From: Larix sibirica
Taxonomy: Eukaryota > Streptophyta > Pinopsida > Pinales > Pinaceae
DNA: 22,228 bases
Reading direction: 5' to 3'
Assembly: GCA_004151065.3 (NCBI GenBank)
Contig: NWUY0300037760.1
Location: 1-22,228, forward strand
Shown here: in pieces, positions 10,380 to 18,746 of the stretch
Layout: each line of letters begins with the position of its first letter
Position numbering within the stretch: the stretch's first letter is position 1
The notes under the pieces: model-generated
Databases searched by the model: none
What the model saw: only the letters and a program-made list of their open reading frames with translations
Told to the model about the DNA's origin: nothing
Made by a program: the position numbers and the translations under genes

Positions 10380-11161
10380 ATTCCTCATCCTTATTATGGT
10401 TTTCTTCCACCGCAGGGGATTTTGGATAATTTTTCAAGAAATGACCTATTCATGACAGGCTTTGCATTTAAATGGGAGTTGTTCATAATCGAGTTTTTGG
10501 AGCTACGCCCATCCATCTATCCACAAATTAATAGCCTCTTGAAAACCTTTTTCCAGAACCTCCGCACAAATTCTTGCATAGGAAAACATCGGAGCCTTTG
10601 ATTCAAATACGTCTATGTATTTCCCCGAGGAGTTTCCAATAACTTTCATTGCATTATCACTCTAGCAATACAGTGAAAAATAAGGAAGTTCACCAAAATT
10701 GGAACAACCGAAGGGACCTCGTTTTCAAGATCAAAATCCATATTCCATTTATTCAGGTACATCCCACCGGGCCCCATAAATTATGGACCACTTATGAAAA
10801 TAAGGTCTTGATCTTCCTTTTTCTTAAAAAGGAAAGTGTAATATCCTCGTCCACATAAATGGAATTGCATATCTCTAGAGATCAAAGGTTTCCAGCTCTT
10901 AGATATCCACATCTCCATTGACCTTGGAGAGGGCCATAGTCTAGTGAAAAGTCCCATGTGGCATCGTTTTATGAGAAAGAGTGCTTTGTGTCGAACCACT
11001 TTAACTAGAAGTTGGACATTTGGAGCAGCAACTAGCTTAACGAATTTCAAGGCCTGATACAACTTAGGGTGAGGTGGCTACAAGCCTTCCACCAGGGAAC
11101 AAAATGCCACCACTTTGAAAGCATAGATCACTCCTCAATCAGACTCCAAAGGGGCCTCCAT
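10380..11161 (-). pseudogene. LINE ORF1: DUF4283-like domain plus CCHC knuckle
   Basis: The ATG at 11161 opens MEAPLES and is the first ATG after the 5' junction. From about 10930 the frame reads MEMWISKSWKP, MQFHLCGRGYYTFLF, LIFISGP and MYLNKWNMDFD, then VPSVVPI, IGNSSGKYIDVFESKAP and YARICAEVLEKGF. This pattern matches the DUF4283-type nucleic-acid-binding region of plant LINE ORF1 and related zinc-knuckle proteins. A knuckle follows at about 10420-10475: YEQLPFKCKACHE, then, after a one-base deletion, GHFLKNYPKSP. The last ligand of C-x2-C-x4-H-x4-C is Tyr (TAT), one transition from Cys. In life this protein would bind the element RNA. Several stops and frameshifts are present. Confidence 0.8.
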
Positions 11162-11232
11162 GGAAGAGGGTATCTCAAGCACCTAAGGTTTTCAATAGCG
11201 ACATAGGGTTTGCAGCAACGATTCTTTTAGAT

Positions 11233-11249
11233 CAAGATACCCTCCATTA
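11233..11249. repeat. target-site duplication, 5' side of the main LINE
   Basis: Perfect 17-bp match to 3908-3924. On the LINE sense strand the element begins right after it (ATCTAAAAGAATCG) and reaches the ORF1 ATG 72 bp later. The flanking sequence on the other side is the A-rich tail of another minus-strand element. Confidence 0.6.
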
Positions 11250-11500
11250 ATATGTTGGGTTTTCTTTTTTTAACAAGAACGATTTAAAATTTATATTATA
11301 AAAAGGATGTAGCAAAGATTAATAACATTGTAGTACAAAACACGAGCATGATTTCTTAGGTGGTTTACTCAATATTAGTAGTCTTGTGAGACCAATAGAC
11401 TACACTCTTATTCTTACATATATAGGCCGAATAGATTTAGCCATGTAGATTCTGCAAAATGTGCCAAGTAACAAAACAAACTCACAAAACATAATAGAAA

Positions 11501-11991
11501 CTAGATTAAGAGTGAGCACACTTTCTCATAGTGACATATCGACCTTGATTCGAGGGAAACAATCTTATTTGTTGATCTCCATGCCCTCTTGAAGTTGATG
11601 GACAATTCTTCTTCATTGCATTCTATGAGGAAAGAGTCAACTAAAGTGTTCATATTGGGAACTAAAGAAGTGGAATCCTTATTGAGGGAAATAACCACGG
11701 CTTTGATTTTGGGGCATTCTTATTCTAGATCTTGCATTTTCCTTTTATATCAACCAAAATATCCATAATTATGGCATTTTGAGAGGTTTGTTGGTGCTCT
11801 AACTTATAGGCCTTTTTGGTAAGAGATATTTTGAGGTTTTATTGCCATTGCTTAAGTCTTAATACCTCCTCAAAAACCTTCTAATTTTGTAGATATCTCT
11901 CTAATAATCGTGGGAATGATTGTCCATGTTCCCCCTTAACTAGTATAAACTCTTCTCAGTATTTCATATTCCCTAGTTACAAGTTTTCTAG
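11501..11991 (-). pseudogene. coiled-coil reading frame, copy d (candidate ORF3)
   Basis: From about 11991 the minus strand reads LENL, LGNMKY, EEFILVKGEHGQSFPRLLER, KVFEEVLRLKQW, ISLTKKAYKLEHQQTSQN and AIIMDILVDIKGK, then after a frame change VISLNKDSTSLVPNMNTLVD, SFLIECNEEELSINFKRAW and a TAA at about 11501. Five stops and one frame change occur. The charged, leucine-spaced middle looks like a coiled coil. The block QQTSQN-x10-KGK aligns without gaps to QQTINN-x10-KGK in the frame at 13570-14230, with 8 identities in about 23 positions. I do not recognise the family. It may be the third ORF of the LINE family or a gag-like protein. Confidence 0.45.
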
Positions 11992-12682
11992 ATTACACTA
12001 CCCAATATTTCTATAATGGCTTCACTCAGAATCTCCAAATATTTTGTCTCGGGATTTCCAATTCATAATCAACCAAACAAGAATATTCCTGAACATACAA
12101 TCTTAATAGCCAATTATCTAATTCGGACTTGCTATTTGAGCAACCATAGAAAAATACAACTTCCAAACATCCAATTCGAGCAAAATTCAAAGAACAATAA
12201 GTGTGCATGCATCTAGAAAAGAGATTGAGCATTGGTGGTTGAGATCAACTTATTTGTGTATGAGCTTGTTCTCCTAAACCATCAACACATATTACAATAG
12301 AACACCACACTAAGCCTAGGACAAAAGAGGGATGTGAGAGGATGCCCAAAAGGGCCTCATCGCCTATACACAGAGTTGATTTCTCACCAATTTTGAACCT
12401 CTAACACTATGCTTCCCAATACTCCAATAAATTAATGTCATATTAAACATAATGAACAAAGACCTACTTACCACCTCCATTTGAGTTCGGTCCTTTGGGT
12501 CAAAAATCCCATATACAAACAATCAACGATTGCCCGTGGCTTCAAATCCCTAAAGCTATCGTAACAATGTAATGTGTGAAACCTAGGTGAGGGTAAATGC
12601 AACGTCCCTTTGTTGTGTGTGGAATTTAATGCCTAAGCTATGTGTCCTCACCATCAAGTTCATGGTTGAGTGGATAAAAAAT
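11992..12682. other. no gene; spacer between RNase H and coiled-coil frame
   Basis: No recognisable coding frame on either strand. The shared motif AGGTGGTAAGT lies on the minus strand at 12466-12476. A short imperfect hairpin around CCCAAAAGGG lies at about 12342-12356. Confidence 0.4.
12466..12476 (-). other. shared 11-nt motif AGGTGGTRAGT, copy e
   Basis: Reads AGGTGGTAAGT on the minus strand, 207 bp downstream of the RNase H stop at 12683. See the matching copies at 4874 and 14133. Confidence 0.4.
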
Positions 12683-13097
12683 TTAAGGGATGTGGTTGAA
12701 AGCACAATCCCCATTTTTAACCATGTAGCCTTCCTCGAGCCTAGAGGCCTTGCTAAAAAAACCGGCTTATGGATTCAAGGCTCGTAGAATGTGAATAATT
12801 GAACCCCTTTTAGCACTCGAATTTCTCTCTTTATGCTTGAAATGATGCCCTCAAGGGTGTCGTATGATGTTAAGGAGTTATTCTTTAGGTGTTGAATGAT
12901 GATCGAGGGATCTCCGAAAACAGCATGGTCTTTATTTTTGAAGTTATTGCCATATTTACTCCTTGAAGAAGAGCATAGGCCTCTGCTTGATTGTTTGTCT
13001 CTGTATCTTGTCCTCAAGCAAAGTTGTTTTCTTGAGTTCCTCGAGAATCAAAGATGACCCACCTACACTTGCCACCCCTAATACGACGGGGTTTCTT
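12683..13097 (-). pseudogene. RNase H remnant of a LINE, copy e
   Basis: On the minus strand, blocks in order are RRNPVVLGVASVGG (about 13095-13055), WVIFDSRGTQENNFA, the glutamate block TNNQAEAYALLQGVNMA (about 12995-12945), VFGDPSIIIQHLKNNSL (about 12920-12870), LEGIISSIKREIRVLKGVQLF (about 12850-12790), RALN and, after indels, SKASRLEEGYMVKNGDCAFN with HIP and a TAA at 12683-12685. The Glu and the middle Asp are kept, the first Asp block is unrecognisable, and the last Asp codon reads Gly. Reading needs at least two frame changes. The C-terminal KxSxLxxG matches the main LINE RNase H and the distance to the stop differs by only one residue. Confidence 0.65.
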
Positions 13098-13445
13098 CTA
13101 ACATGTTATGTTGTAAATTAATTATATGCATGATTTACAATTACAATGAAATTGTTTTCGATGTTTAGATGTCATGACATTAGGTTTATTATTTTACTTA
13201 CATAGTATAATATATTTATGAAATCATTAATCAAAACACAACTTTTTTACAATAAAAAGATTTCTTTTAACCATAACTAGAGAGAATTGTATTTCTATTA
13301 AAAAGAGGTTGTGTCCGAAACATCCAGCCTATTATACAATTATTGCAAACAAACTCCCTTTTTACTGCCAAAATTCAAAATTTCTAAAGTCTCTATATTT
13401 TTCCTAGTTACTACTATTGTCACTAATTTTGTTGCCTATATGACT
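13098..13445. other. AT-rich spacer, nothing recognisable
   Basis: Strongly AT-rich DNA between the RNase H remnant at 13097 and the 27-bp repeat at 13446. No reading frame with a recognisable product. Confidence 0.5.
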
Positions 13446-13526
13446 TGTGTAAATCCTTACAAAATTGTTCCCTGTGTAAATCCTTACAAAAAATTTCCCT
13501 ATGTAAATTCTTACAAAATTGTTCCC
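13446..13526. repeat. tandem repeat, 27 bp x 3
   Basis: Three adjacent units at 13446-13472, 13473-13499 and 13500-13526, exactly 27 bp each, of the type TGTGTAAATCCTTACAAAAT then TGTTCCC. Because 27 is a multiple of three, the plus strand reads a 9-residue repeat (CVNPYKIVP, CVNPYKKFP, YVNSYKIVP) at the end of a short frame that starts at 13311 and stops right after the array. There is no other sign that it is a protein. Confidence 0.85.
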
Positions 13527-13569
13527 TAAAAACTTGACTTTACAAAACATATATAAAAAAAGACATGGT

Positions 13570-14230
13570 AATTCTTAGTACCAAGATGTCCAGGATTTGT
13601 TGTTGGGGCGGTTGATCTCCTCTTGCTTTCCTCCAGTTGATGTAGATGTGAACGACATTGTTGCATTGTTGCTTTCTCCTTATTGGCTTGCAATTATGCC
13701 TGGGGTGAACCAACTAAAGATTGAGTTGTCGGGTTGAATTTGCAAACCCTTGGATCCAATTCTCTTTTCAGGTGTTGAATTTCTTGTTGTAGACTGTAAA
13801 ACTAGCTCCTTGAGCTTCCCCTTGAGAATACAAATTCCAGACACCATTAACACATTATTTATGGTCTGTTGCTCCAGATAACTGCTCAAATTAATTTGCT
13901 ACTACCACATTGCCTCCTTTTCCTCGACTTTCATCCTCTTCTCTAGATCCCTTTTCCAATTTTCCATATGATTAGTTTAAAATCTTACTAAGTCCTGAAC
14001 TTCATCCAACTTGCGTTCGCAACTTCGCCAAGCATTGAGGGGGAGGAGAATGCACCATCCATTTTTCCACCCGCTTGCTATGGGTTATTGAAATTCATCG
14101 CCCTCCAAATATCCATTGGTTGACGTAAATGGACTCACCACCTTATTATTCTAATCACCAACTCCCTCTTCATCGTTCCTAATCTTTGCAAATGAGTATC
14201 TTGGAATAGGGGATTGATCGGGTCCGCCAT
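13570..14230 (-). pseudogene. coiled-coil reading frame, copy b (candidate ORF3)
   Basis: Downstream of the RNase H at 14417, on the same strand, an ATG at 14230 starts MADPINPLFQ, and after frame changes the strand reads SPFTSTNGYLEGDEFQ, ERKLDEVQDLVRF, NHMENWKRDLEKRMKVEEK, LSSYLEQQTINN, VLMVSGICILKGKLKEL and later HLHQLEESKRRST. The density of E, K, L and Q in heptad-like spacing suggests a long coiled coil. The part around EQQTINN...KGKLK aligns with the frame at 11501-11991. No enzyme motif is seen. A gag-like or ORF1-like protein of another retroelement is an alternative reading. Confidence 0.45.
14133..14143 (-). other. shared 11-nt motif AGGTGGTRAGT, copy b
   Basis: Reads AGGTGGTGAGT on the minus strand. 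The identity with copy a extends to 15 bases (4874-4888 and 14133-14147). It lies 274 bp downstream of the RNase H stop. Confidence 0.4.
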
Positions 14231-14416
14231 GATGCTCCTTCGCTTGGTGCACTCACAATGCGAGATCTCTTGCAGGTCTCATCTTCATACTTCAGGAGAT
14301 CGCTCCCACGAGTATGTGAAAGGTTTTCTATCACCTTTTAATGCTATGATGAGCTCATACTGCCCCTTTAATGACACCACATTTCTCCTTCGTGATAGAT
14401 CATTAAATGAATAAAC

Positions 14417-14832
14417 CTATGGGATAGGGGCAAAGTAAGTGTCCCCCTCCATTTTCAATTTTCCTAAGTTTGAATAGCATGCTAGGTTTGCTTGTTTGTC
14501 TGCTTTGGAGTTCAAGTGCCTTTTAACATGGACGGGTTGGACATCCTGAAATCTTTCCACCAATTGATGGATGCACTCTATTATTCTACCTATGATTGCA
14601 TCTTTAGGGACAGTCTTTTTTATGAGACCTTGAATTAGTAATTTTAAATCGCCTATGACTGTAACTTTGTGATTCCTTTTTCCCATGTTAGGTCTAGGCC
14701 TTTCTAGGGGGCGAGAGCCTCTACATGATTCTTCATCGACACTCCCAATCCCCAAAAGTATTTCATTTCTCAGTTTCTTCTGGGGTTAAATAGCACACCC
14801 TCGCACATGCCACCCCTTACAATAAAACAATT
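14417..14832 (-). pseudogene. RNase H remnant of a LINE, copy b
   Basis: The last 90 or so codons are open: VTVIGDLKLLIQGLIKKTVP, KDAIIGRIIECIHQLVERFQ, VHVKRHLNSKADKQANLACY and a FAPIP end with TAG at 14417-14419. Upstream, one frame over, lie GVLFNPRRN, YFWGLGVSMKNHVEALAP and GLDLTWEKGIT, so a one-base shift near 14665 and one stop break the protein. The glutamate (VEAL), the middle aspartate (GDL) and the last aspartate (KADKQAN) survive, while the first aspartate block is missing beyond 14832. GVLFNP and WGLG are also found in the main LINE RNase H, so the two belong to one family. The domain would have removed element RNA from the RNA/DNA hybrid. Confidence 0.75.
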
Positions 14833-14959
14833 ATTATTATTATAATATTGATTTAATTTTCAAATCATTATTTGACATTTTATAAAAAAATCCCATTTAA
14901 ACCTAGATCTATCAAGCACCAAGAGGGATCAAATTTCTTGATGTGTAAAAAATTTNGTT
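14833..14959. other. AT-rich junction between two opposed LINE fragments
   Basis: A TTATTATTATTATAATATTG-like stretch and other AT-rich DNA separate the minus-strand RNase H from the plus-strand LINE. One N lies at 14956. It may include one or both insertion boundaries, but no duplication was found. Confidence 0.4.
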
Positions 14960-15099
14960 TTGCTTTGTTCTAGATCCGAACCATTCGTACTAGGGAGATC
15001 AATTGGTGTCTGCACCGACGGATTGTCCACAAACACTTTTGGTAGTATCTTCCTACTATTCAATCAGATAAATGGTTTTCCTCCTTTAAGAACTTGAAA

Positions 15100-15890
15100 C
15101 TTTCAAGCATTTCAGGGGAGACTCGTTTAGAATTATTGGTCTCCTATCTTGGAAAACTCAGAGTGGCGCTTATGGAACCCAGACCCATATCATATGCCCC
15201 TCCAATATTGCTTCCTTTTTCCTTCATTGATGGAAAGGCTCAGTAACATAAAATTAAAGATCTCTTCTCATCCAAACAATCCCATATGGGGATATTGTCC
15301 CATGAGATGCTTTTCACTCAAAGAAGCTTATTTAGAAGTCAAATATTTGGTTCAAAGTGGTGACCTTTCTCTAGTAAGTTTCCCACAAGAAAATCCTCAC
15401 CTGGAATCATATCTTTAAGCGAGGTTTCAATGGACCGATATTATGAATGTTATGCCACCAGGAAGTAGAATCCATGGAAAATATTCTCAATTCTTGCTCC
15501 AATAATTCCTTATGGGATTAGGGAGCCATCTCTTTCCGAAAAACTAATTGCATCAAGGACTCCATCAAATCCACAATCTCCTCCTAACATGACAAATGTT
15601 TCCGAAGTCCTATCCTAAACCATATATGGAAACTATTTCCAGGGTTCTTATTATGAGAGATATGGAAGGAATGTAACAGAAGAATATTCAAGGATGAATC
15701 ACAATAGTCTACCTTTATATGGATTAGGATAAAAAAAGACATCAAGGAGTTTTTTCTAAAAGAAAATGGGATTCTAAAGACATCAAATGTTCCCAGCATG
15801 AGCAACTCCTCCTCTCTCTCTAGTTTCCCTCATCCACATCCTTCTCCTTCTCATCCTCCCCACACCCCCCACTACCTTCCGACCCTTCGT
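15100..15890 (+). pseudogene. LINE ORF2 fragment: connection and zf-RVT-like domain
   Basis: In the plus frame from 15149 come ENSEWRLWNPDPY and NPIWGYCPMRCFSLKEAYLE; G-x-FS-x-KxAY is the typical stretch before the zinc domain in plant LINE ORF2. After a frame break the zinc domain reads KRGFNGPIL, stop, MLCHQEVESMENILNSCS and NNSLWD (about 15415-15535), where a Cys, a Glu-rich stretch and a second Cys are kept and the expected His reads Asn. Further on, frames give FPGFLLWEIWKE and RNRRIFKDE (about 15630-15690). Several frame changes and stops are present. Confidence 0.65.
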
Positions 15891-15891
15891 A

Positions 15892-16458
15892 ATGGTCTCC
15901 CCCCACATGGGTTTCATCAAGCTAAATTTTGATTGTGCTTCTAAAGACAACCCTAGGCCTACTAGCTACGATGATGTATTCAAGGAAAACTCAAGAAAAA
16001 TCCTTCGGATTTTCTATGGTCACATTGGTATTAATTCCAACAATGTAGCGAAACTTTGGGCCCTCATTCATGGAATTCAGGTGGTTAGCTCGCAACATTA
16101 AACCCAACTCATTGCTGAAGGACACTCAAAACACATCATCCACATGCTATCCAAGATGCAATGGGGATCCCATCCTTCCAATATCTCCACCCACTGGCAA
16201 TTGGAGGATCTCACTGATCTCCTCAACTCTTCTATTTCCTGCATATTCGCCCTTGTTCCCTCTCATATCAAGCATGAAGCCAACAAAGTAGTTGACTATT
16301 TAGTCAATGAAATCTTTTCCAACCCTCTAACATCCATTGACTCTAGCTGGGACGAAATATCTTCCCTCCCCTTAAGAAGGCCTACCTCTCATTGGCTCAA
16401 GCTGACTTCTCTTCCCAAAATGGGGTGTTTGCTGGCAACAAGGGTTGTATGTACATAA
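15892..16458 (+). pseudogene. RNase H domain of plus-strand LINE, nearly open
   Basis: One frame runs 189 codons with a single internal TAA at about 16100. Blocks are FIKLNFDCASKDNPRP, IGINSNNVAKLWALIHGIQV, IAEGHSKHIIHMLSKMQWGS and ALVPSHIKHEANKVVDYLVN, then SSWDEISSLPL and about 25 more residues. Compared with the usual pattern, the first Asp (FDCAS) and the last Asp (VVDYL) are present, but the Glu of AELWAL reads Lys and the Asp of GDS reads His. Two of four catalytic residues are therefore lost although the frame is almost intact. This points to point-mutation decay rather than indels. Confidence 0.8.
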
Positions 16459-17370
16459 TGGATGTGATGGAACAAGTCCCAATGCAATAAGTGGAAGGGT
16501 CTCACACTCCTGAGGTTATTGGCTAAGTAGTTCATGCAACCTGGATGGTCATGCAGGTTAATGGTGCAAGTTTGGAGGATTGTGAGTTTGAAATCTCGCA
16601 TGATTTGGGATCCTGGCACACAACCTCGCATTATGTTTATCTCCATGGCCAGGAAATGCAATGAATACCTACTACGTCTAAATTTAATGGGTATTATGGC
16701 TCAAGCGTGGAAATTATGAGGAAAAGGCCATGACCATTCTCTTGCTCTAGCTCTACTTCCTTGGGTGATTTGATTTCGTTCCCATCAAGATGATGTATGA
16801 AAATTTAGCTCCTTTGTTTTACCTTATCATGGATCCCTGTAGATGGAAACCTCATTCCTCCCATGCTAGTTTGTTGCATGCTACTAAGGCTGCTGTAGAT
16901 GCTGCTAAATTTTATCATGACTCTTTCCTTATGGAGGATCAAGCAACCATGCCTACGTTGGAAGTTGAGGTTAAGTTGGTTAGGAGCAAGATGAGGAAGT
17001 TGAGTAGAAGGTGGGGGGAATAATCCTAGATATGGGATGGACTAGAACTCGCAACTGCCAGTTTTACAGGACTTTAGAACTTTATTGGCACACCAAGATA
17101 ATGGTGTCTCTGGGCATACTTCCCAAGGATGAATTTTTTCGTTAGTTGAAGCAGCGCAAGGAGACTCTCAAGGAGAAAAATGATTATGTTATGTTGGTGG
17201 TGACCTAGATTTCTAAACGCCACAGAGGCACCTTTCAACCTCCTACTGAGAGCTGGCCATGGGAAGAATCCTCCGCTGTTGTTGCTCACTTGCATGTCGT
17301 GGGTCCACCTTTCCCTCGGGTTCCTCATGCAAAGGAATATCACGTTTTGCAAATTTTTCATAACAGTTAT
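16400..17370 (+). pseudogene. unrecognised broken frame after the plus-strand LINE
   Basis: Starting in a frame shifted from the RNase H end, the plus strand reads DFSSQNGVFAGNKGCMYIMD, then VVHATWMVMQVNGASLEDCE, FEISHDLGSWHTTSHYVYLH and SKFNGYYGSSVEIMRKRP. After a shift near 16785 come MMYENLAPLFYLIMDPCRWK, HATKAAVDAAKFYHDSFLM and LEVEVKLVRSKMRKLSRRWG, and after a second shift near 17020 come RTRNCQFYRTLELYWHTKIM, LKQRKETLKEKNDYVMLVV and SWPWEESSAVVAHLHVVGPP. About six stops and two frameshifts are needed for roughly 320 codons. The middle looks coiled-coil-like. I do not recognise the family and give no function. It lies just downstream of a LINE RNase H, as the minus-strand coiled-coil frames do, but shows no clear similarity to them. 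Confidence 0.4.
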
Positions 17371-17508
17371 GTTTCAATCGTTTTGTGTTCAAGTAACAAG
17401 CAATATTAGTATTAATTGTTGGTAACACAAACTTAACATTGTAAGACAAATTATGTTTCTTCTTTGGCCTAGTTCCCCCCCAAGGATGTCATGCTTTCAT
17501 GCTCTTTC

Positions 17509-17606
17509 TTGGTTGCAGAGGATTGTTTTGGTATTCCTGGAATCTAAACCAATACAGGAATCTATGCATACTTTATTCATATTTATATAGTTTCCTCTGC
17601 AACCAA
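17509..17606. repeat. foldback, 14-bp inverted arms, MITE-like
   Basis: TTGGTTGCAGAGGA at 17509-17522 is matched by its exact reverse complement at 17593-17606, 70 bp apart. The inside is AT-rich. Short terminal inverted repeats around a small non-coding core resemble a miniature inverted-repeat element, but no flanking target duplication is obvious. Two direct copies of a 20-bp sequence, CCAAACTAAAACAAATCCAT, follow at 17603-17622 and 17650-17669; the first overlaps the right arm. Confidence 0.5.
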
Positions 17607-17669
17607 ACTAAAACAAATCCATTTTTTCTGAGACATAAGTGCGCTTCACCCAAACTAAAACAAATCCAT

Positions 17670-18657
17670 CGTATGCAAGAAACATGGTATTACTTATTTC
17701 CAAACCCACCTCGAGTTCTAGCATGGTTGAAGACTACTCCTGACCCGACTAGTAAACACAAGGACGACAATGACCACCACCCTCCACCCCAACCATGAAT
17801 CGGTGGTTTGTGCTAGGAATTGCTGGTACTAATCCTTTAGCTACATCTATCCTCCCTTTTTGTGCACTGTGCTAGTTGAGAGGAAGAACTATCCCATATT
17901 TCCTACGAGGGTTGATGGGAGCGATTTTAAAAATCGAGGAGGAGATAAGGTTGGTATTGTGTCCCTTGTGCGAAGAGATTACACCTTTCGTCGATCTATA
18001 ATGGTGGTACTTTTCCATGTGCTGGATGTAATAGTATTTCCTCTTGTTCATTAAGAGCTTGTACATTTCATACATTGGGGAATGTGGGTAGTTGAATAGC
18101 CACTCTTTTTTTAAATTCCTTTTATAGTTTTAGAGACATTGTTTGCCTTATCAATTACACTAAACATTGTTACCATGCAAACTTGTTTATATTAAAAAAC
18201 CTTAAATTCAATATTTAATTAATTGACATTTTCACCTTATTATTACAAATCACACTTTAAATTTTTAAATAAATATCAAAAATCACCTATTAAACTTTAG
18301 GAATATTTCATTACCATGCCTATTAACTCTTTCCAAGACAGTTTTAAGTGTATAACATTATCAAGCTATCACATAAATAAACCCAACAAAATTAAAGCTA
18401 GAAAATAAAGCTTTCAATCTTATTCTCTTTCCCAAAAAGGAAAATTATCATAATTTGAAATTCCTAGTAAAGAATCTACTCAATTCAATAACTCTACACA
18501 TGAAGTTTGCAACTTCACAATATGGACTACGTTTTTATACCTAAATGTTTTAATGTTTTTGCACCTTTTGACCATTTTAAGAGATGTTTTGTTTTTCATG
18601 AACGACTTGTGTAGATGACTAACATTTCAAGGCGATTCAATTACTTTACAAACAAAG
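17670..18657. other. no recognisable gene
   Basis: AT-rich, becoming more so after 18080. A 64-codon plus-strand frame at 17860-18054 reads without stops but shows no recognisable motif, and its opposite strand is open too, so I do not call it. Confidence 0.45.
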
Positions 18658-18719
18658 TTTTATATTTAATTGGAGATAAGTCATTGTATTTTATATTTAA
18701 TTGGAGATAAGTCATTGTA
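18658..18719. repeat. perfect tandem duplication, 31 bp x 2
   Basis: 18658-18688 and 18689-18719 are identical, starting TTTTATATTTAATTGGAGAT. In such decayed surroundings the lack of any difference suggests a young duplication. Confidence 0.85.
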
Positions 18720-18746
18720 TCATTTGGATGAGATGCATCCTTTGCT

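Larger units (their letters stand above)
3925..11232 (-). mobile_element. near full-length L1-type LINE, decayed, with nested SINE
   Basis: This is a non-LTR retrotransposon of the plant L1 type, reading on the minus strand. In sense order it holds a short 5' leader (11232-11162), ORF1 with a DUF4283-like region and zinc knuckle, ORF2 with apurinic-type endonuclease, reverse transcriptase, C-terminal zinc domain and RNase H, and about 1.2 kb of 3' sequence with a coiled-coil frame. The length is 7308 bp, or about 6.9 kb after removing the SINE and its duplicated target. It is bounded by a 17-bp perfect direct repeat. Many stops and frameshifts show it is dead. A complete 5' end is unusual because most LINE copies are 5'-truncated. 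The 3' limit depends on the direct repeat being the true target-site duplication. Confidence 0.75.
11250..13097 (-). mobile_element. 3' fragment of the same LINE family (RNase H, coiled coil, A-rich tail)
   Basis: Reading on the minus strand, an RNase H remnant (13097-12683) is followed by the shared AGGTGGTAAGT motif (12476-12466), a coiled-coil frame (11991-11501), a further 230 bp, and an A-rich run with one G (about 11275-11261). This order repeats that of the main LINE 3' part and of 14832-13570. The absence of an RT upstream suggests 5' truncation, common in LINE copies. The left limit at 13097 is only where the RNase H similarity starts. I found no target duplication for this copy. Confidence 0.5.
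13570..14832 (-). mobile_element. 3' fragment of the same LINE family (RNase H plus coiled coil)
   Basis: The same order is found as in the main LINE 3' part and in 11250-13097: RNase H (14832-14417), AGGTGGTGAGT motif (14143-14133), coiled-coil frame (14230-13570). Upstream on the minus strand the sequence becomes AT-rich (14833-14950) and no RT is visible, as in a 5'-truncated copy. No A tail or target duplication was found. Confidence 0.45.
14960..16458 (+). mobile_element. 5'-truncated LINE, second lineage, plus strand
   Basis: The fragment keeps only the C-terminal part of ORF2: sequence after RT (about 15000-15390), zinc domain (about 15405-15535), the LLWEIWKERNRRIF-type segment (about 15640-15690), a proline/serine linker encoded by a C/T-rich tract (about 15805-15895) and RNase H (15892-16458). 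No RT is present, as expected for a truncated copy. The left limit is approximate. Its RNase H differs in sequence and C-terminal length from those on the minus strand, so it is a separate lineage. Confidence 0.7.

Noticed and set aside
13446-13526. CRISPR array
   Set aside because: The 27-bp units are directly adjacent without spacers and the DNA is eukaryotic.
17860-18054. 64-codon frame MCTVLVERKNYPIF...
   Set aside because: Short, isolated, no family resemblance, and the reverse strand is open over the same stretch.
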